NCBI GenBank assembly: GCA_944325415.1
Contig: CALUZW010000006.1
Coordinates: forward strand, 62,001 to 126,000
DNA from: an uncultured Bacteroidales bacterium
GTDB taxonomy: Bacteria > Bacteroidota > Bacteroidia > Bacteroidales > UBA11471
Length of the DNA: 64,000 bases
Reading direction: 5' to 3'
The position numbers and the translations under genes were made by a program. Below, one piece after another: positions 1 through 9,265 of this stretch; position 1 is the first letter of the stretch; the number at the start of each line of letters is the position of its first letter. Under the pieces are notes generated by a model, which saw only the letters and a program-made list of their open reading frames with translations, searched no databases and was not told where the DNA came from.

Positions 1-86
1 ACGTCGAGCCAGGAGCAGGCCGAGAACGAGGCCGTCAGTAGCAGCGAGGCCAGCAGGTGTGATATGTTGAGGTTGACGTTTTTCAT
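1..86 (-). CDS. SusD-like nutrient-binding lipoprotein, N-terminal fragment (cut by window edge)
   Basis: Only the first 28 codons are present; the gene continues beyond position 1. The ATG at 84-86 opens a lipoprotein signal peptide with a hydrophobic core and a lipobox ending at Cys24, followed by Ser-Trp-Leu-Asp-Val. A Cys followed shortly by a Leu-Asp motif is typical of SusD/RagB surface lipoproteins. The start lies four bases after the stop of the SusC-like gene, the classic SusC-SusD order and spacing, so it is probably the lid partner of that receptor at the outer membrane. Calling it SusD is inference from 28 residues plus context; another surface lipoprotein is possible. Confidence 0.75.
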   Translation of the reverse strand, partial: MKNVNLNISHLLASLLLTASFSACSWLD

Positions 87-90
87 ACGG

Positions 91-3000
91 TTAGAAGTTT
101 ATGTAGGCCGAAAAGTTGATGGAGCGGGCGTAGGGATAGTTGAGACCCCTCTCCTGCTTGATGGTCGAACAGTAGAATATCTCGTTTCCGGTGACGGAGA
201 ATTTCAGCATCGAGAGGTTGCGGCCGCGCAGCACCGAGGCCGGTACCGTGTAGCTCACGCGCAGCGAGGTGAGGCTCAGCAGCCGCTCGCGTTGCACAAA
301 GCGGGAGGTCGACTGCGTAACGCTGTTGTCGTTGATGGCTTTGTAACGGGCCACGTCGCCGGGTTGTTTCCAGCGTTCGGTAAGGGCGCGGCGGTCGTTG
401 TTGACCATGTAGTCGACATTCTCTATTTTCTCGTGCAGGGTGTAGTTGTAGCGGTCGGCGCCGAACGAGTAGTTGAACGTGGCACCTATCTCCCACCCCT
501 TGTAGCGGAAGTTGCTCCCGATGTACCCTTCGAGTATCGGCTCGTCGACACCTACCGGCACCTGGTCGTCGGCACTCCATGTGAAGGTCTTTTCACCCTC
601 CTTGGTGAGGAAGATTTCCTTTCCTGTGCCCGGGTCTATGCCGAGGCTGCGCACGGCGTAGATGGTGTTCATCGACTCTCCCTCCTGGAAGAGGAAGACG
701 TTGGCAGCCCCCTCTTCGGCCTCTTTGCTTATCTCTTCGTTGTACTTGCGCAGCGTGTCGGAGATGCGGGTGATGCGGTTGGTATTATGGGCACCGTTTA
801 GGGTGAAGTTGAGCGTCAGGTCGCGGGTGCGCAGCGGGGTGTAGCTGAAACTGAATTCGACACCCTGGTTGGTGAGGTCGCCCATGTTGGTCTTGTAGGA
901 GCTGAATCCTATCGAGGGGGCGATGGTGATTTCGGTAAGATTGCCCTGCGTGGTGTTGTAGTAGTAGTTGACGTCGAAGTTGAACTTGTTGTCGAAGAGT
1001 GTTCCTTCGGCGCCGATGTTGCGGTTGTAGGTGATTTGACCTTTGAGGTCGGGGTTACCGAGCGTGGAGATGATGGCACCGAAGTAGCCGCCATAGCTGG
1101 CGGTGAGGAACGTGTAGAGGCTGGTAGCCTGGCTCTTGGTGAAATTCTGGTTGCCGGTGGTACCGATGTTGAGGCGCAGGGCCAGCTTTTGCAGATGGTC
1201 GTTGCCTTTGAGGAACGACTCGTTGTGGGCGTTCCAGCGGAAACCGGCCGACCAGTACGGGGCGGTCTGCTGGTTTTTTCCATAAATCGACGAGCCGTCG
1301 ATGCGTCCGGTGAGGTCGACCAGGTAGCGGTTGCGGAACGAGTAGTTGAAGTTGGCAAACGTTCCGGCGGCCCGCACCTTGCTCTCGCTGCCCGACGGCC
1401 GTCCGTAGAGCTCGTACTGCACGCCGTAGGAGAGGTAGTTGAGGGCATCGCCCAGGAAGCCGGTGAGTGTGTAGCCGTCGCTGTTGTAATCGTCCTGGCT
1501 CACTTCACCACCCCAGATGGCCTGTATGTCGTGGTAGCCGAACGAGCGGGTGTAGGAGGCTACCACGTTGCCCTTGTAGCTGAGCGAAGAACTGTTTCTC
1601 AGCGTGTATTTTCCCCGGCTGTACAGCGTGCTGGGAGTAGTCGACGAGTTGTCGTCGCTGTTGATGTAGGAGAAGCTCTGCGGGGAGATGTAGGCGTCGG
1701 TGCGGTTGAAGCCGTACGATACCGAGAAGTTGGCCCGAATACGCAGGTCGGAGAATACCTCCCAGTTGACGCTGGTGTTGTTGGTGAGGTTATAGGTCTC
1801 TTTTTCGGTAAACGAGTTGAGGTATTTGGCTTCGTACACGGGCGACTCCTGCTGGGCAAGAATGGAGAGGCTCATGCCTTCGGGGGCGACATTGGCCAGC
1901 GACAGGGTGCGGTAGTAGTTGCCATCGGCATCTTTTTCGCGGTGGTAGGGCAGGGCCTGTGTGTAGCTCGAAAATTCGCCGTAGGGCGATTCGCTGTTGC
2001 CCACCATGCTGAATTGCAGGTCGTTGGTGACGTAGAGTTTCTTGCTGTTGTAGAGGAGTTTGGTGCCGGCCTCGTAGGTGGTGCGGTCGGAGCCTTTCAT
2101 CACACCGTTGTTCTGTCCGTAGGCGAGGTTCACCGAGTAGCGCATGCCACCCTCCTTCTCGGCGTCTTCGTTTTTCACGCTACCGTCGATAATCAGCGAG
2201 TGTTTGTGCTGGAAGCCCACGCGCAGCGGTTTGGAGAGCCAGTAGGTGTCGGTGCCGCTCATGATTTCCTGCTTGATGAGGTTGTAGGAGTTGAGGCGGG
2301 TACCGGGGTCTTCGCCTTCGGTGAGGGCATCGAATACGCCGGCGGCTTTCTGGAATTCGAGCGCTTCGGCGGCATTCATCAGGTTATAGGAGGAGAGGTC
2401 GGGTACTTGCATGCCTGCGGTGAGCGAGTAGTTGATTTGCAACTTTCCGGCTTCGGGGCTGCGGGTCTCGATGACGATCACACCGTTGGCGGCACGGGAG
2501 CCGTAGATGGCCGAGGCCGAGGCATCTTTGAGTATGGTAACGCTCTGTATGCGGTTCATGTCGAGGTCGTAGACCTTTTCGACTTCGACTTCAAATCCGT
2601 CGAGAATGAATACCGGCAGACTGGTCTCGGTGCGCAGGTTGCTCTCGGAGATGTCGGGAAAACTGTTCTGACCGCGTATGTCGATTTGCGACGGTACGAA
2701 GTTGGGGTCCGACCCGAAGAGCTCGCGCGAGTCGACTACCTTGAACGAGGGGTCGAATACTTTCAAGGCGTCGAAGAAGCTGGTGTTGTTGATGGTGCGC
2801 AGCTCTTCGCCCTTGACCTGCACGGCGGTACCTGTGAAACTGTTCTTGGCTTTGGGGGCGTATCCGGTTACGATGACGTCGTCGAGCTCGTTCACGTCGG
2901 CTTTGAGGTGTACGCAGAAGAAGTGTTCCTTACCGATGGGAAGCTCCTGCTTTTTGTAGCCGATAAACGAAACCGTGAGCGTGCCTCCGTTGCTGCTGGG

Positions 3001-3435
3001 GGTGAGGATAAAGCGCCCGTCGACATCGGTGAGCGTTGCGCTGTTTTTCCCCTGGTTGCCGCAGTGGACGACGACGCCCGAAATCGGTTCTTCGTTTTCG
3101 TCGAGTACCAGACCGTAGAGCTTGCCGCCCGTTTTCCCTGTCGGCATTACCACGAGCGTGTTGTCGACGATGCGGTACGATAGGGTGTTGTCGACCTCAC
3201 GCAGCAGGGCCAGCGGGTCGGTGTAGTGGGTCGATACCGTGATGCTCTTTTCGGTGTCGACCGCCGGGTCGACATAGAGGTAGAGCCGCTCGTTTTTCTG
3301 TATCGTGTGCAGCAGCTCTTTCAGCGGTCTGTTTTGCAGATGCACCGATACCTTTTTCTGGGTATAGGCTTTTTCTGCCGGGAAGATGAGCCCCGACAGA
3401 AGTATCAGCAGGATATACAGGGTGCGCGTTTTCAT
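91..3435 (-). CDS. SusC/RagA-type TonB-dependent outer-membrane receptor with STN domain
   Basis: A 1114-residue outer-membrane importer of the SusC family, which takes up glycans or peptides with energy from TonB. Domains in order: signal peptide (about 1-26), STN domain (about 28-97), carboxypeptidase-D-regulatory-like fold (about 105-180), plug domain starting near the Asp-Val-Ile-Val-Thr-Gly-Tyr motif at about 190 and containing the conserved Lys-Asp-Ala...Ile-Tyr-Gly...Ala-Asn-Gly-Val stretch near 300-325, then a large beta-barrel ending in Phe. Receptors with an STN domain often signal to an anti-sigma factor (FecR type); no sigma/FecR pair is visible here. Its ATG directly abuts the stop of the preceding SusD-like gene, and a second SusD-like gene follows after four bases, so it sits inside one operon. 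Substrate unknown: no glycoside hydrolase or peptidase of this locus is in view. Confidence 0.95.
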   Translation of the reverse strand: MKTRTLYILLILLSGLIFPAEKAYTQKKVSVHLQNRPLKELLHTIQKNERLYLYVDPAVDTEKSITVSTHYTDPLALLREVDNTLSYRIVDNTLVVMPTGKTGGKLYGLVLDENEEPISGVVVHCGNQGKNSATLTDVDGRFILTPSSNGGTLTVSFIGYKKQELPIGKEHFFCVHLKADVNELDDVIVTGYAPKAKNSFTGTAVQVKGEELRTINNTSFFDALKVFDPSFKVVDSRELFGSDPNFVPSQIDIRGQNSFPDISESNLRTETSLPVFILDGFEVEVEKVYDLDMNRIQSVTILKDASASAIYGSRAANGVIVIETRSPEAGKLQINYSLTAGMQVPDLSSYNLMNAAEALEFQKAAGVFDALTEGEDPGTRLNSYNLIKQEIMSGTDTYWLSKPLRVGFQHKHSLIIDGSVKNEDAEKEGGMRYSVNLAYGQNNGVMKGSDRTTYEAGTKLLYNSKKLYVTNDLQFSMVGNSESPYGEFSSYTQALPYHREKDADGNYYRTLSLANVAPEGMSLSILAQQESPVYEAKYLNSFTEKETYNLTNNTSVNWEVFSDLRIRANFSVSYGFNRTDAYISPQSFSYINSDDNSSTTPSTLYSRGKYTLRNSSSLSYKGNVVASYTRSFGYHDIQAIWGGEVSQDDYNSDGYTLTGFLGDALNYLSYGVQYELYGRPSGSESKVRAAGTFANFNYSFRNRYLVDLTGRIDGSSIYGKNQQTAPYWSAGFRWNAHNESFLKGNDHLQKLALRLNIGTTGNQNFTKSQATSLYTFLTASYGGYFGAIISTLGNPDLKGQITYNRNIGAEGTLFDNKFNFDVNYYYNTTQGNLTEITIAPSIGFSSYKTNMGDLTNQGVEFSFSYTPLRTRDLTLNFTLNGAHNTNRITRISDTLRKYNEEISKEAEEGAANVFLFQEGESMNTIYAVRSLGIDPGTGKEIFLTKEGEKTFTWSADDQVPVGVDEPILEGYIGSNFRYKGWEIGATFNYSFGADRYNYTLHEKIENVDYMVNNDRRALTERWKQPGDVARYKAINDNSVTQSTSRFVQRERLLSLTSLRVSYTVPASVLRGRNLSMLKFSVTGNEIFYCSTIKQERGLNYPYARSINFSAYINF

Positions 3436-4914
3436 TTATTGCAGGTTTACCGAGAGGGTTTCGGCCGGAATAGGCCATGTATATTGTTCGTTGGAGATGT
3501 CGATACTGTCGCCCGAGTAGGAGGCGATGCGGCTGTCGCCCATGCGTTTGTGGAAGAAGAAGCGCTGGCCTTCGCCCCAGAATTCGCGCTGATATTCGTC
3601 GCGAATGGCGGTGGCTATCGTCTCGACCGATATTTTCCCGTCGGCTTTCATCTGTTCGACGATAGTGCTTCTTTTCGATGTTTGCAGCTCGATGAGCCAT
3701 TCGGCTGCCTCGTCGGGCCGTTCGTCGCGGTTGAGGGCTTCGGCGGCAATGAGGGCTACCTCGCCCAGCTTGATGACGGGTATGCGCGCCGGCAGATCCG
3801 ACTCGCCGCCGCTGGCATTGTAGATGTATCCCGAGAGCAGGGTGCTGGCTCCGAACTTGTGTTGCAGCGTGTAGCTGCCGTCTTCCTGCCGCGTAAACCA
3901 TTCGCGGAAACGGGTGTCGTTGACATCGGGAAAGACCGCTGCCAGGTCGCTGCGCACCCGTATCTTGCGGGTGGCAAACAGGGTGTCGGAGAGGGCCGTG
4001 AAGCCGTCGGGCATCGACGATATGCCCCATATGTGCTCACGCGAGAAACAGAAGTCGCTGTTGTATTTACCCGGTGATACGTAGTAGAAGAGTTGCGACG
4101 AGGTCGCTACGTTTTGCAGGTGAGTGAATGTCTCCTGTGCCCGTTCGAGGGCCTTTTCATAGTCGCTCATGTAGAGGTAGACGCGGGCTTGCAGGGCCGT
4201 GACGGCATAGTAGTTGGCAAAGAATGTCCGCAACCGGTTGTCGATTTGGCCGGGCGATGTGCTGGTGTAGTTCCAGCCCGTCAAGATGGGGTCATGCTCT
4301 TTGAGCAGTGCGGCGGCCTGCGAGAGGTCTTCGAGAATGTGGCTCAGCAGTTGCGATGAGCTTTGCGGTGCGCTCGGCTCGGTGCCGAACTGTGTCATGT
4401 AGGGAAGTCCCACAAAGTCGGGTTTCTCTGTTACCGACGGGTGGAAGAGGCGCAGCAGGTCGAAGTGCAAGGCTCCCCGCAGGGCGTAGAGCTCGCCGGT
4501 GATGATTTCCTTCTGTCCGGCGTTGTAGAAAAAGACGTCGGTGTGGGTGATTTCGTCGAGAATTTTGTTGCAGGAGGCGATGGCCCGGTACATCTGCTGC
4601 ATGACGGTGGCGATGCGGGCGCTGTTCTCGGGCGTGTCGTAGCGGAACTGGCTCAGGTCGCTGCTCGGGGTGTCGTAGGGAGCGAGGTCCTGACTCATGA
4701 ATTCGAGCATGGAGAGCGTGAGGTTGCCGCCGTAGAGGTCGGTGCTGCGCAGTTGGGTATAGACGTCGACGAGTGCATTGTAGAAGGCATTCTCGTCGCC
4801 GAAAAATTTCTTGTCGGGAATGTTCTCGTTGTCGGGTACGACGTCGAACCAGTCGGAGCAGGCCAACAACGGAAGTAGCAACAGTACGCGTATATATCGT
4901 TTCATGACTTTCAT
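3436..4914 (-). CDS. SusD/RagB-like substrate-binding lipoprotein
   Basis: A 492-residue surface lipoprotein that would close over its SusC partner and bind substrate. The start is the ATG at 4912-4914 (a second in-frame ATG lies at 4903-4905); the open frame extends upstream but those residues overlap the previous gene and do not look like a signal peptide. The lipobox Leu-Leu-Ala-Cys (Cys17 from the first ATG) is followed by Ser-Asp-Trp-Phe-Asp. The N-terminal half has the helical TPR-like layout of SusD proteins, and the C-terminal part contains an Arg-Asp-Glu-Tyr-Gln-Arg-Glu-Phe...Gly-Gln-Arg motif typical of the SusD_RagB domain. It begins two bases after the short SusC-like gene and ends flush with the start of the second SusC-like gene. 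Substrate not predictable from sequence. Confidence 0.93.
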   Translation of the reverse strand: MKVMKRYIRVLLLLPLLACSDWFDVVPDNENIPDKKFFGDENAFYNALVDVYTQLRSTDLYGGNLTLSMLEFMSQDLAPYDTPSSDLSQFRYDTPENSARIATVMQQMYRAIASCNKILDEITHTDVFFYNAGQKEIITGELYALRGALHFDLLRLFHPSVTEKPDFVGLPYMTQFGTEPSAPQSSSQLLSHILEDLSQAAALLKEHDPILTGWNYTSTSPGQIDNRLRTFFANYYAVTALQARVYLYMSDYEKALERAQETFTHLQNVATSSQLFYYVSPGKYNSDFCFSREHIWGISSMPDGFTALSDTLFATRKIRVRSDLAAVFPDVNDTRFREWFTRQEDGSYTLQHKFGASTLLSGYIYNASGGESDLPARIPVIKLGEVALIAAEALNRDERPDEAAEWLIELQTSKRSTIVEQMKADGKISVETIATAIRDEYQREFWGEGQRFFFHKRMGDSRIASYSGDSIDISNEQYTWPIPAETLSVNLQ

Positions 4915-4916
4915 AA

Positions 4917-7382
4917 TCAGAGTTGTAGACGCAGCGCCAGCGTGAAGGTGCGGGCGCAGGGATAGTAGTAGCCGATGTTGCCGTGGGCCGAGGTGTAGCG
5001 CACGAGGTTCTCGCCCGATGCGATGATGGTGAGTCCGGTCACGTTCCACAGCGGGAGTGTGTATCCCACCTGCACGTTGCGCAGGGTGAAGCGGTTGTCG
5101 CTTACATAGGGATTGGCGCGGTCGGCGTCATAGGCTTTTGCCCCGGCCGAGAAGGTGGTAACGAGGTTGAACTGCCACTTTTCATAGGTGGCCGACAGGC
5201 CCCAGTTGCCTTGTACCGTAGGGGTGGTCGGGCCTTTGGCCACGAGCTGGCCGGTGGTGGGGTCGGTGCTGTACAGCTCGGTAAAGGAGTATCCCGGCAC
5301 CAGGAATCCGGTGGAGGCAGCGGTTCCCGTTGTTTCGGCGTTGCGCATCGCGGCTTCGTTGTGGAGCGAGGCGAAGTAGGCCGGCACCTCTTCGATGCGG
5401 TTGCGGTTATAGGCTACCGAGGCAAAGGTGAGGAGCGAAAGCTCTTTCCGTCCCGGCAGCAGGTCGACGGTGAGCGACCCTTCAACGCCCCGGTTGCTGA
5501 TTTTCCCGCCGTTGCCGAATGTGTAGGGATATCCGGTCGACAGGGGGAGTGAGGTGATGACGGGCAGGTCGGTCGTGATTCGGGAGTAGAAGAGCAGCCC
5601 GAGTGAGAGATTGCGGTAACGGGCCGAGAGCGAGAGGTTGTCGCGCATGACGGTGTACCAGCGCAGGCGATCGTTGGGCATCAGCACGATGGAGGAGCCT
5701 ACGAGGTAGTAGTTGTAGATGTATTCGTTGCCGATGTTGTTGTCGTAGGTGATGGTGTAGGCCTCGCTGGCAAAGCCTATGCCTCCGCTGGTGCCGTGCG
5801 AGAAGGCCAGTGTAAGCTCTTCGATGCCGCTGTTGCGCAGGAATGCTTCGTTGTGGAGGTTCCAGTAAAGGCCGGCGTTGTAGAAGAGGGCCGTGCGGGC
5901 GCGGGTGGCCAGCAGCGACGATTTCTCGACACGCAGGCCGGCCGATATGCCGTAGCGTCCGTCATACTGGTAACGGGCCGAGAAAAGTCCCGCCAGATTG
6001 TGGTCGTATTCGCGTGTTGCCGTGGGGTCTTCTGCCGAGTAGGTCTGGGTGAAGGAGATGTAGGCCATGCGGTCGTTCAGGATACCGTATCCGCCGAAGG
6101 TCTCGTCGTAGCGCTTGTCGCTGAGGAAAGATGCGGCCAGCGAGGTGGTGAGGGTTGATTTCTTCCACGTTTTGTCGTAGACCAGTGCCAGTTCGCCCTC
6201 GAAGGCAAGCTGGTTGTCGCGGGCTATGTCGTAACGGCCGTTGTAGCTGCCTTCCTCGGCGTCGGCATAACGGCCCGACGAGGGGGAGATGTAGATATCG
6301 TTCTGTGCCGTCTCCCGGGAGAATGCAAAGGCACCCTCGATGAGCAGGTCGGCCGGCAGGGCGATGGTGGCTTTCAGTCGGTCTTGAATGGTGTGTATCT
6401 TTTCCCGGTTGAACGAGCCGGTCGATACCTCGTAGAGGGGGTTGACCGAGCCGTCGGGAAGGAGGGTCGATACTTTTCCGTTCTCGTCGTAGGGCGAGAG
6501 TGCGGGCGAGAGGTTGAGGTAGTAGTCGTAGGTGCCGTAGGGGCTGACGCGGTTTTTGCTCTGGTAGAACGACAGGTGGTTCGATATCGACACGGCGTTA
6601 CGCTGGTAGGCGATGTAGTTGCTCAGTCCCAGGGTTTTGTGGTAATCGTCTTGCATGACACCGCGGCCTGCGGGGTCGCCCTCGACCGAGAAATTGTATT
6701 TCACATAGCGGTCTCCGCCGCCAATGTCGAGTTTGTGCCGGTGGCTGAAAGCCGTGCGTAGCGGGGTTTCCTTCCAGTTGTAGCCCGTGGTGCCGGCTAT
6801 GGCGTCGGCGAGGTGGCGGTTGCTGCGGTCGACGGTTTGCAGTTGGGCATCGAAGAGGTAGTTGATGCGCAGTTTCCCGGCGTCGGGCTTGCGCAGCACG
6901 GCTTCGATGGCACCGTTACCGCCTTTGGTACCGAACCGGGTGAGCGACTGGGCATCTTTGTAGATGATGATTTTCTCGATATTGTTTATGTTGAGGCACA
7001 TAAACTGGTAGGCCGAGACCTGTGCCCCGTCGATGAGGAAGAGCACCGACGAGTTGCGGCCGTCGAGATTCCATGCCGTGCTGCCTTGCAGGGTATTGTT
7101 CTGCGGGGTGTAGTAGGGCATGTCGCCATAGAGGTCGCTGCTGTTGTCGGCCAGCGATGGTTCGAGAGCCACTATGGCATTCCAGAGGCTGCCTGTGCTG
7201 GCACGGCGCAGGAGGTCGCCCGGTATGACTTTGTCGCCGGTCGGGAGGTTGGTTGTCTCATCTTGCGGTGTATAGGCCGCAATAGCTGACTCCTCTTGCG
7301 CGTCTTGCGCAACGATAGGAGCAGTGATGAATAGCAAGAGACAGAAAAGAATTTTTTTGAAGGTCCGTAGATCGGATTTCAT
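4917..7382 (-). CDS. Short SusC-like TonB-dependent receptor without N-terminal regulatory domains
   Basis: An 821-residue TonB-dependent outer-membrane protein, first gene of the SusCD array. The first ATG is at 7380-7382; the ten upstream codons begin with TTG and are unlikely to be used. A signal peptide (about 1-26) leads directly into a shortened plug (about 50-165) with a diverged Lys-Asp-Ala...Phe-Gly...Gly-Asn-Gly-Ala motif, then a barrel ending in Leu. Both the STN domain and the carboxypeptidase-D-regulatory-like domain usual in SusC proteins (commonly near 1000 residues) are absent. The downstream SusD-like gene begins two bases after its stop. I see no perfect TAnnTTTG element upstream; a one-mismatch version lies near 7409-7418. 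It may be a specialised importer or a partner of the longer receptor; substrate unknown. Confidence 0.88.
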   Translation of the reverse strand: MKSDLRTFKKILFCLLLFITAPIVAQDAQEESAIAAYTPQDETTNLPTGDKVIPGDLLRRASTGSLWNAIVALEPSLADNSSDLYGDMPYYTPQNNTLQGSTAWNLDGRNSSVLFLIDGAQVSAYQFMCLNINNIEKIIIYKDAQSLTRFGTKGGNGAIEAVLRKPDAGKLRINYLFDAQLQTVDRSNRHLADAIAGTTGYNWKETPLRTAFSHRHKLDIGGGDRYVKYNFSVEGDPAGRGVMQDDYHKTLGLSNYIAYQRNAVSISNHLSFYQSKNRVSPYGTYDYYLNLSPALSPYDENGKVSTLLPDGSVNPLYEVSTGSFNREKIHTIQDRLKATIALPADLLIEGAFAFSRETAQNDIYISPSSGRYADAEEGSYNGRYDIARDNQLAFEGELALVYDKTWKKSTLTTSLAASFLSDKRYDETFGGYGILNDRMAYISFTQTYSAEDPTATREYDHNLAGLFSARYQYDGRYGISAGLRVEKSSLLATRARTALFYNAGLYWNLHNEAFLRNSGIEELTLAFSHGTSGGIGFASEAYTITYDNNIGNEYIYNYYLVGSSIVLMPNDRLRWYTVMRDNLSLSARYRNLSLGLLFYSRITTDLPVITSLPLSTGYPYTFGNGGKISNRGVEGSLTVDLLPGRKELSLLTFASVAYNRNRIEEVPAYFASLHNEAAMRNAETTGTAASTGFLVPGYSFTELYSTDPTTGQLVAKGPTTPTVQGNWGLSATYEKWQFNLVTTFSAGAKAYDADRANPYVSDNRFTLRNVQVGYTLPLWNVTGLTIIASGENLVRYTSAHGNIGYYYPCARTFTLALRLQL

Positions 7383-7651
7383 TTTGTTTAGGTTCTCTGA
7401 AATTTTTTGCAAAGTAAATATAAAATGTAATACGAAGTATCATTATTTTTCGCAAAATGCAAAAAATACCTACAAATGGGTAGTAAACCTTTTTTCTGGC
7501 ATATGAATTTTGTGCATATTTATGTGCGTTTCTTGCGCTGTGTATGCAAAAAAAGAATTTCCTGCCTTCGGTATCGTTTCTTGGCAGGAGGCAGGGAGGG
7601 CCCGATGGTACAGGGGCGGGCCGTGTCGGGAAGAACGTTTGCGGGGATACA

Positions 7652-7686
7652 AAAAAAGGAGTCATTATGAAAATGACTCCTTTTTT
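7652..7686 (-). terminator. Rho-independent terminator after tRNA-Gln (bidirectional shape)
   Basis: A perfect 15-bp inverted repeat (7652-7666 and 772-7686 counted within the 7600s, i.e. 7672-7686) with a 5-base loop. A-rich on one arm and T-rich on the other, so it reads as a terminator on both strands. It lies four bases beyond the 3' end of tRNA-Gln on the minus strand and also separates this block from the SusCD operon. Confidence 0.8.
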
Positions 7687-7689
7687 GCG

Positions 7690-7760
7690 TTGTCTTACTA
7701 GGATTCGAACCTAGACAAACAGAACCAAAATCTGTTGTGCTACCATTACACCATAAGACA
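7690..7760 (-). tRNA. tRNA-Gln (anticodon TTG)
   Basis: On the minus strand a full cloverleaf folds: a 7-bp acceptor stem (TGTCTTA with TAAGACA), a D arm, a 5-bp anticodon stem (ACAGA with TCTGT) around the loop TTTTGGT giving anticodon TTG, and a T arm with TTCGAAT in the loop. The TTG anticodon decodes CAA, and glutamine is the assignment. The 3' CCA is not encoded; the genome reads CGC after the discriminator A. A TAnnTTTG promoter element lies 39 bases upstream and a hairpin terminator follows, so it is its own transcription unit. Confidence 0.95.
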
Positions 7761-7798
7761 ATCCTTGTACTTATCGGGAATACTCCCTAAAAGCGCGA

Positions 7799-7806
7799 CA
7801 AAGATA
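7799..7806 (-). promoter_or_regulatory. Promoter -7 element for tRNA-Gln
   Basis: TATCTTTG on the minus strand is a perfect match to the Bacteroidota -7 consensus TAnnTTTG, placed 38 bases before the mature tRNA 5' end. No clear -33 TTG was required for the call. Confidence 0.55.
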
Positions 7807-7841
7807 GCGCAAGATTTTTTATCTGCAAGAAAAATTCGTAC

Positions 7842-9134
7842 TTATTTTGCAATAATTAAGAAATAGTTTTTCTTGCCTTTCTGTACAAGCAGGTATTTCT
7901 CGTTGAGCAGATGGTCGGTTGTGATGAGGGCGTCAAACTCGGAGAGTTTCTCCTTGTTGATTGATACGCCGCCACCTTGTGTGGTTTTCCGCATTTCTCC
8001 TTTGGAGGGGAAGACGGCAGCCTTCTCGGTGAGCAGGTCTACGGCGCGTATGCCGGCAGCCAGTTCGTCGCGGGAGATTTCAAATTGGGGTACACCCTCG
8101 AATACGGCCAGGAGGGTCGCTTCGTCGAGACGGTGCAACTGTTCCGAGGTGGAGTTGCCGAAGAGTATGCCCGAGGCCTCTACGGCAGCGTCGTAGTCGG
8201 CCTGGGAGTGTACCATGACGGTAACTTCGCGGGCCAGTCGTTTTTGCAGGGGGCGCAGGTGGGGGGCTGCTTGCTGCTCGGCCAAGAGGGCATCGATTTC
8301 TTCGCGGGTGAGCGAGGTGAATATCTTGATGTAGCGGGCGGCATCTTCGTCGCTCACGTTGAGCCAGAACTGGTAGAACTTGTAGGGCGAGGTGTAGCGG
8401 GCGTCGAGCCATACGTTGCCCGACTCGGTCTTACCAAATTTCGTACCGTCGGCCTTGGTTACCAGCGGGCAGGTGAGGGCATAGGTCTCTCCGCCGTTGG
8501 TGCGGCGTATCAACTCCGAGCCGGTGGTGATGTTGCCCCACTGGTCCGACCCTCCGAGTTGCAGTTTGCAGTTCTTGGTCTCGTAGAGGTGCAGGAAGTC
8601 GTAGCCTTGCAGCAGTTGGTAGGTAAACTCGGTGAACGACAGTCCGTCGCGGGCTTCGCCGTTGAGACGTTTCTGTACCGAGTCCTTGGCCATCATGTAG
8701 TTGACGGTGATGTGCTTGCCTACGGTGCGGGCAAAGTCGAGGAACGAGAAGTCTTTCATCCAGTCGTAGTTGTTTACCAACTCGGCCCGGTTGGGAGCGT
8801 CCGACTCAAAATCGAGGAAGCGGCTCAACTGCTTTTTGATGCACTCCTGGTTATGGCGCAGGGTCTCTTCGTCGAGCAGGTTGCGTTCCTGCGATTTGCC
8901 CGAGGGGTCGCCTATCATGCCGGTGGCTCCACCTATGAGGGCGATGGGTTTGTGGCCGCAGCGCTGGAAGTGCCGCAGCATCATTACGCCGCAGAGGTGG
9001 CCGATGTGCAGGGAGTCGGCCGTGGGGTCAAATCCTAAATAGGCGGTAACAGTTTCTTTTTCGAGGAGCTCTTTTGTTCCCGGCATGATGTTGTGTACCA
9101 TGCCGCGCCATTCCAATTCTTCTACGAAATTCAT
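7842..9134 (-). CDS. tyrS: Tyrosyl-tRNA synthetase
   Basis: A 430-residue cytoplasmic class I aminoacyl-tRNA synthetase that charges tRNA-Tyr. The HIGH motif is at residues 43-46 within a Gly-Phe-Asp-Pro-Thr context typical of TyrS, the KMSKS-type loop reads Lys-Phe-Gly-Lys-Thr near 228-232, and the C-terminal ~70 residues resemble an S4 RNA-binding domain. Length matches bacterial TyrS. The ATG at 9132-9134 is preceded by a TATCTTTG promoter element 61 bases upstream, so it can be expressed separately from the yidD-tatD gene behind it. Confidence 0.98.
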   Translation of the reverse strand: MNFVEELEWRGMVHNIMPGTKELLEKETVTAYLGFDPTADSLHIGHLCGVMMLRHFQRCGHKPIALIGGATGMIGDPSGKSQERNLLDEETLRHNQECIKKQLSRFLDFESDAPNRAELVNNYDWMKDFSFLDFARTVGKHITVNYMMAKDSVQKRLNGEARDGLSFTEFTYQLLQGYDFLHLYETKNCKLQLGGSDQWGNITTGSELIRRTNGGETYALTCPLVTKADGTKFGKTESGNVWLDARYTSPYKFYQFWLNVSDEDAARYIKIFTSLTREEIDALLAEQQAAPHLRPLQKRLAREVTVMVHSQADYDAAVEASGILFGNSTSEQLHRLDEATLLAVFEGVPQFEISRDELAAGIRAVDLLTEKAAVFPSKGEMRKTTQGGGVSINKEKLSEFDALITTDHLLNEKYLLVQKGKKNYFLIIAK

Positions 9135-9195
9135 CGAAGTACTTTTTGTCGTTAAGTTTATGATTAAAAAAGTTTTTTATAAGTTTTTCTTCCGA

Positions 9196-9203
9196 CAAAG
9201 ATA
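9196..9203 (-). promoter_or_regulatory. Promoter -7 element for tyrS
   Basis: TATCTTTG on the minus strand, a perfect TAnnTTTG match, in the 131-base gap between the yidD-tatD gene and tyrS, 61 bases before the tyrS ATG. Confidence 0.55.
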
Positions 9204-9265
9204 CGGCTTGTCGGTGGCAATGCAAAATCTAATACGAAATTTTGAACGAAATAGGGGCTTCTTCT

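Noticed and set aside
1036..3183. 715-codon plus-strand open frame opposite the long SusC gene
   Set aside because: Mirror-image frame produced by GC-rich third positions on the coding strand; the composition is unlike a real protein, and the minus-strand product has clear SusC domains.
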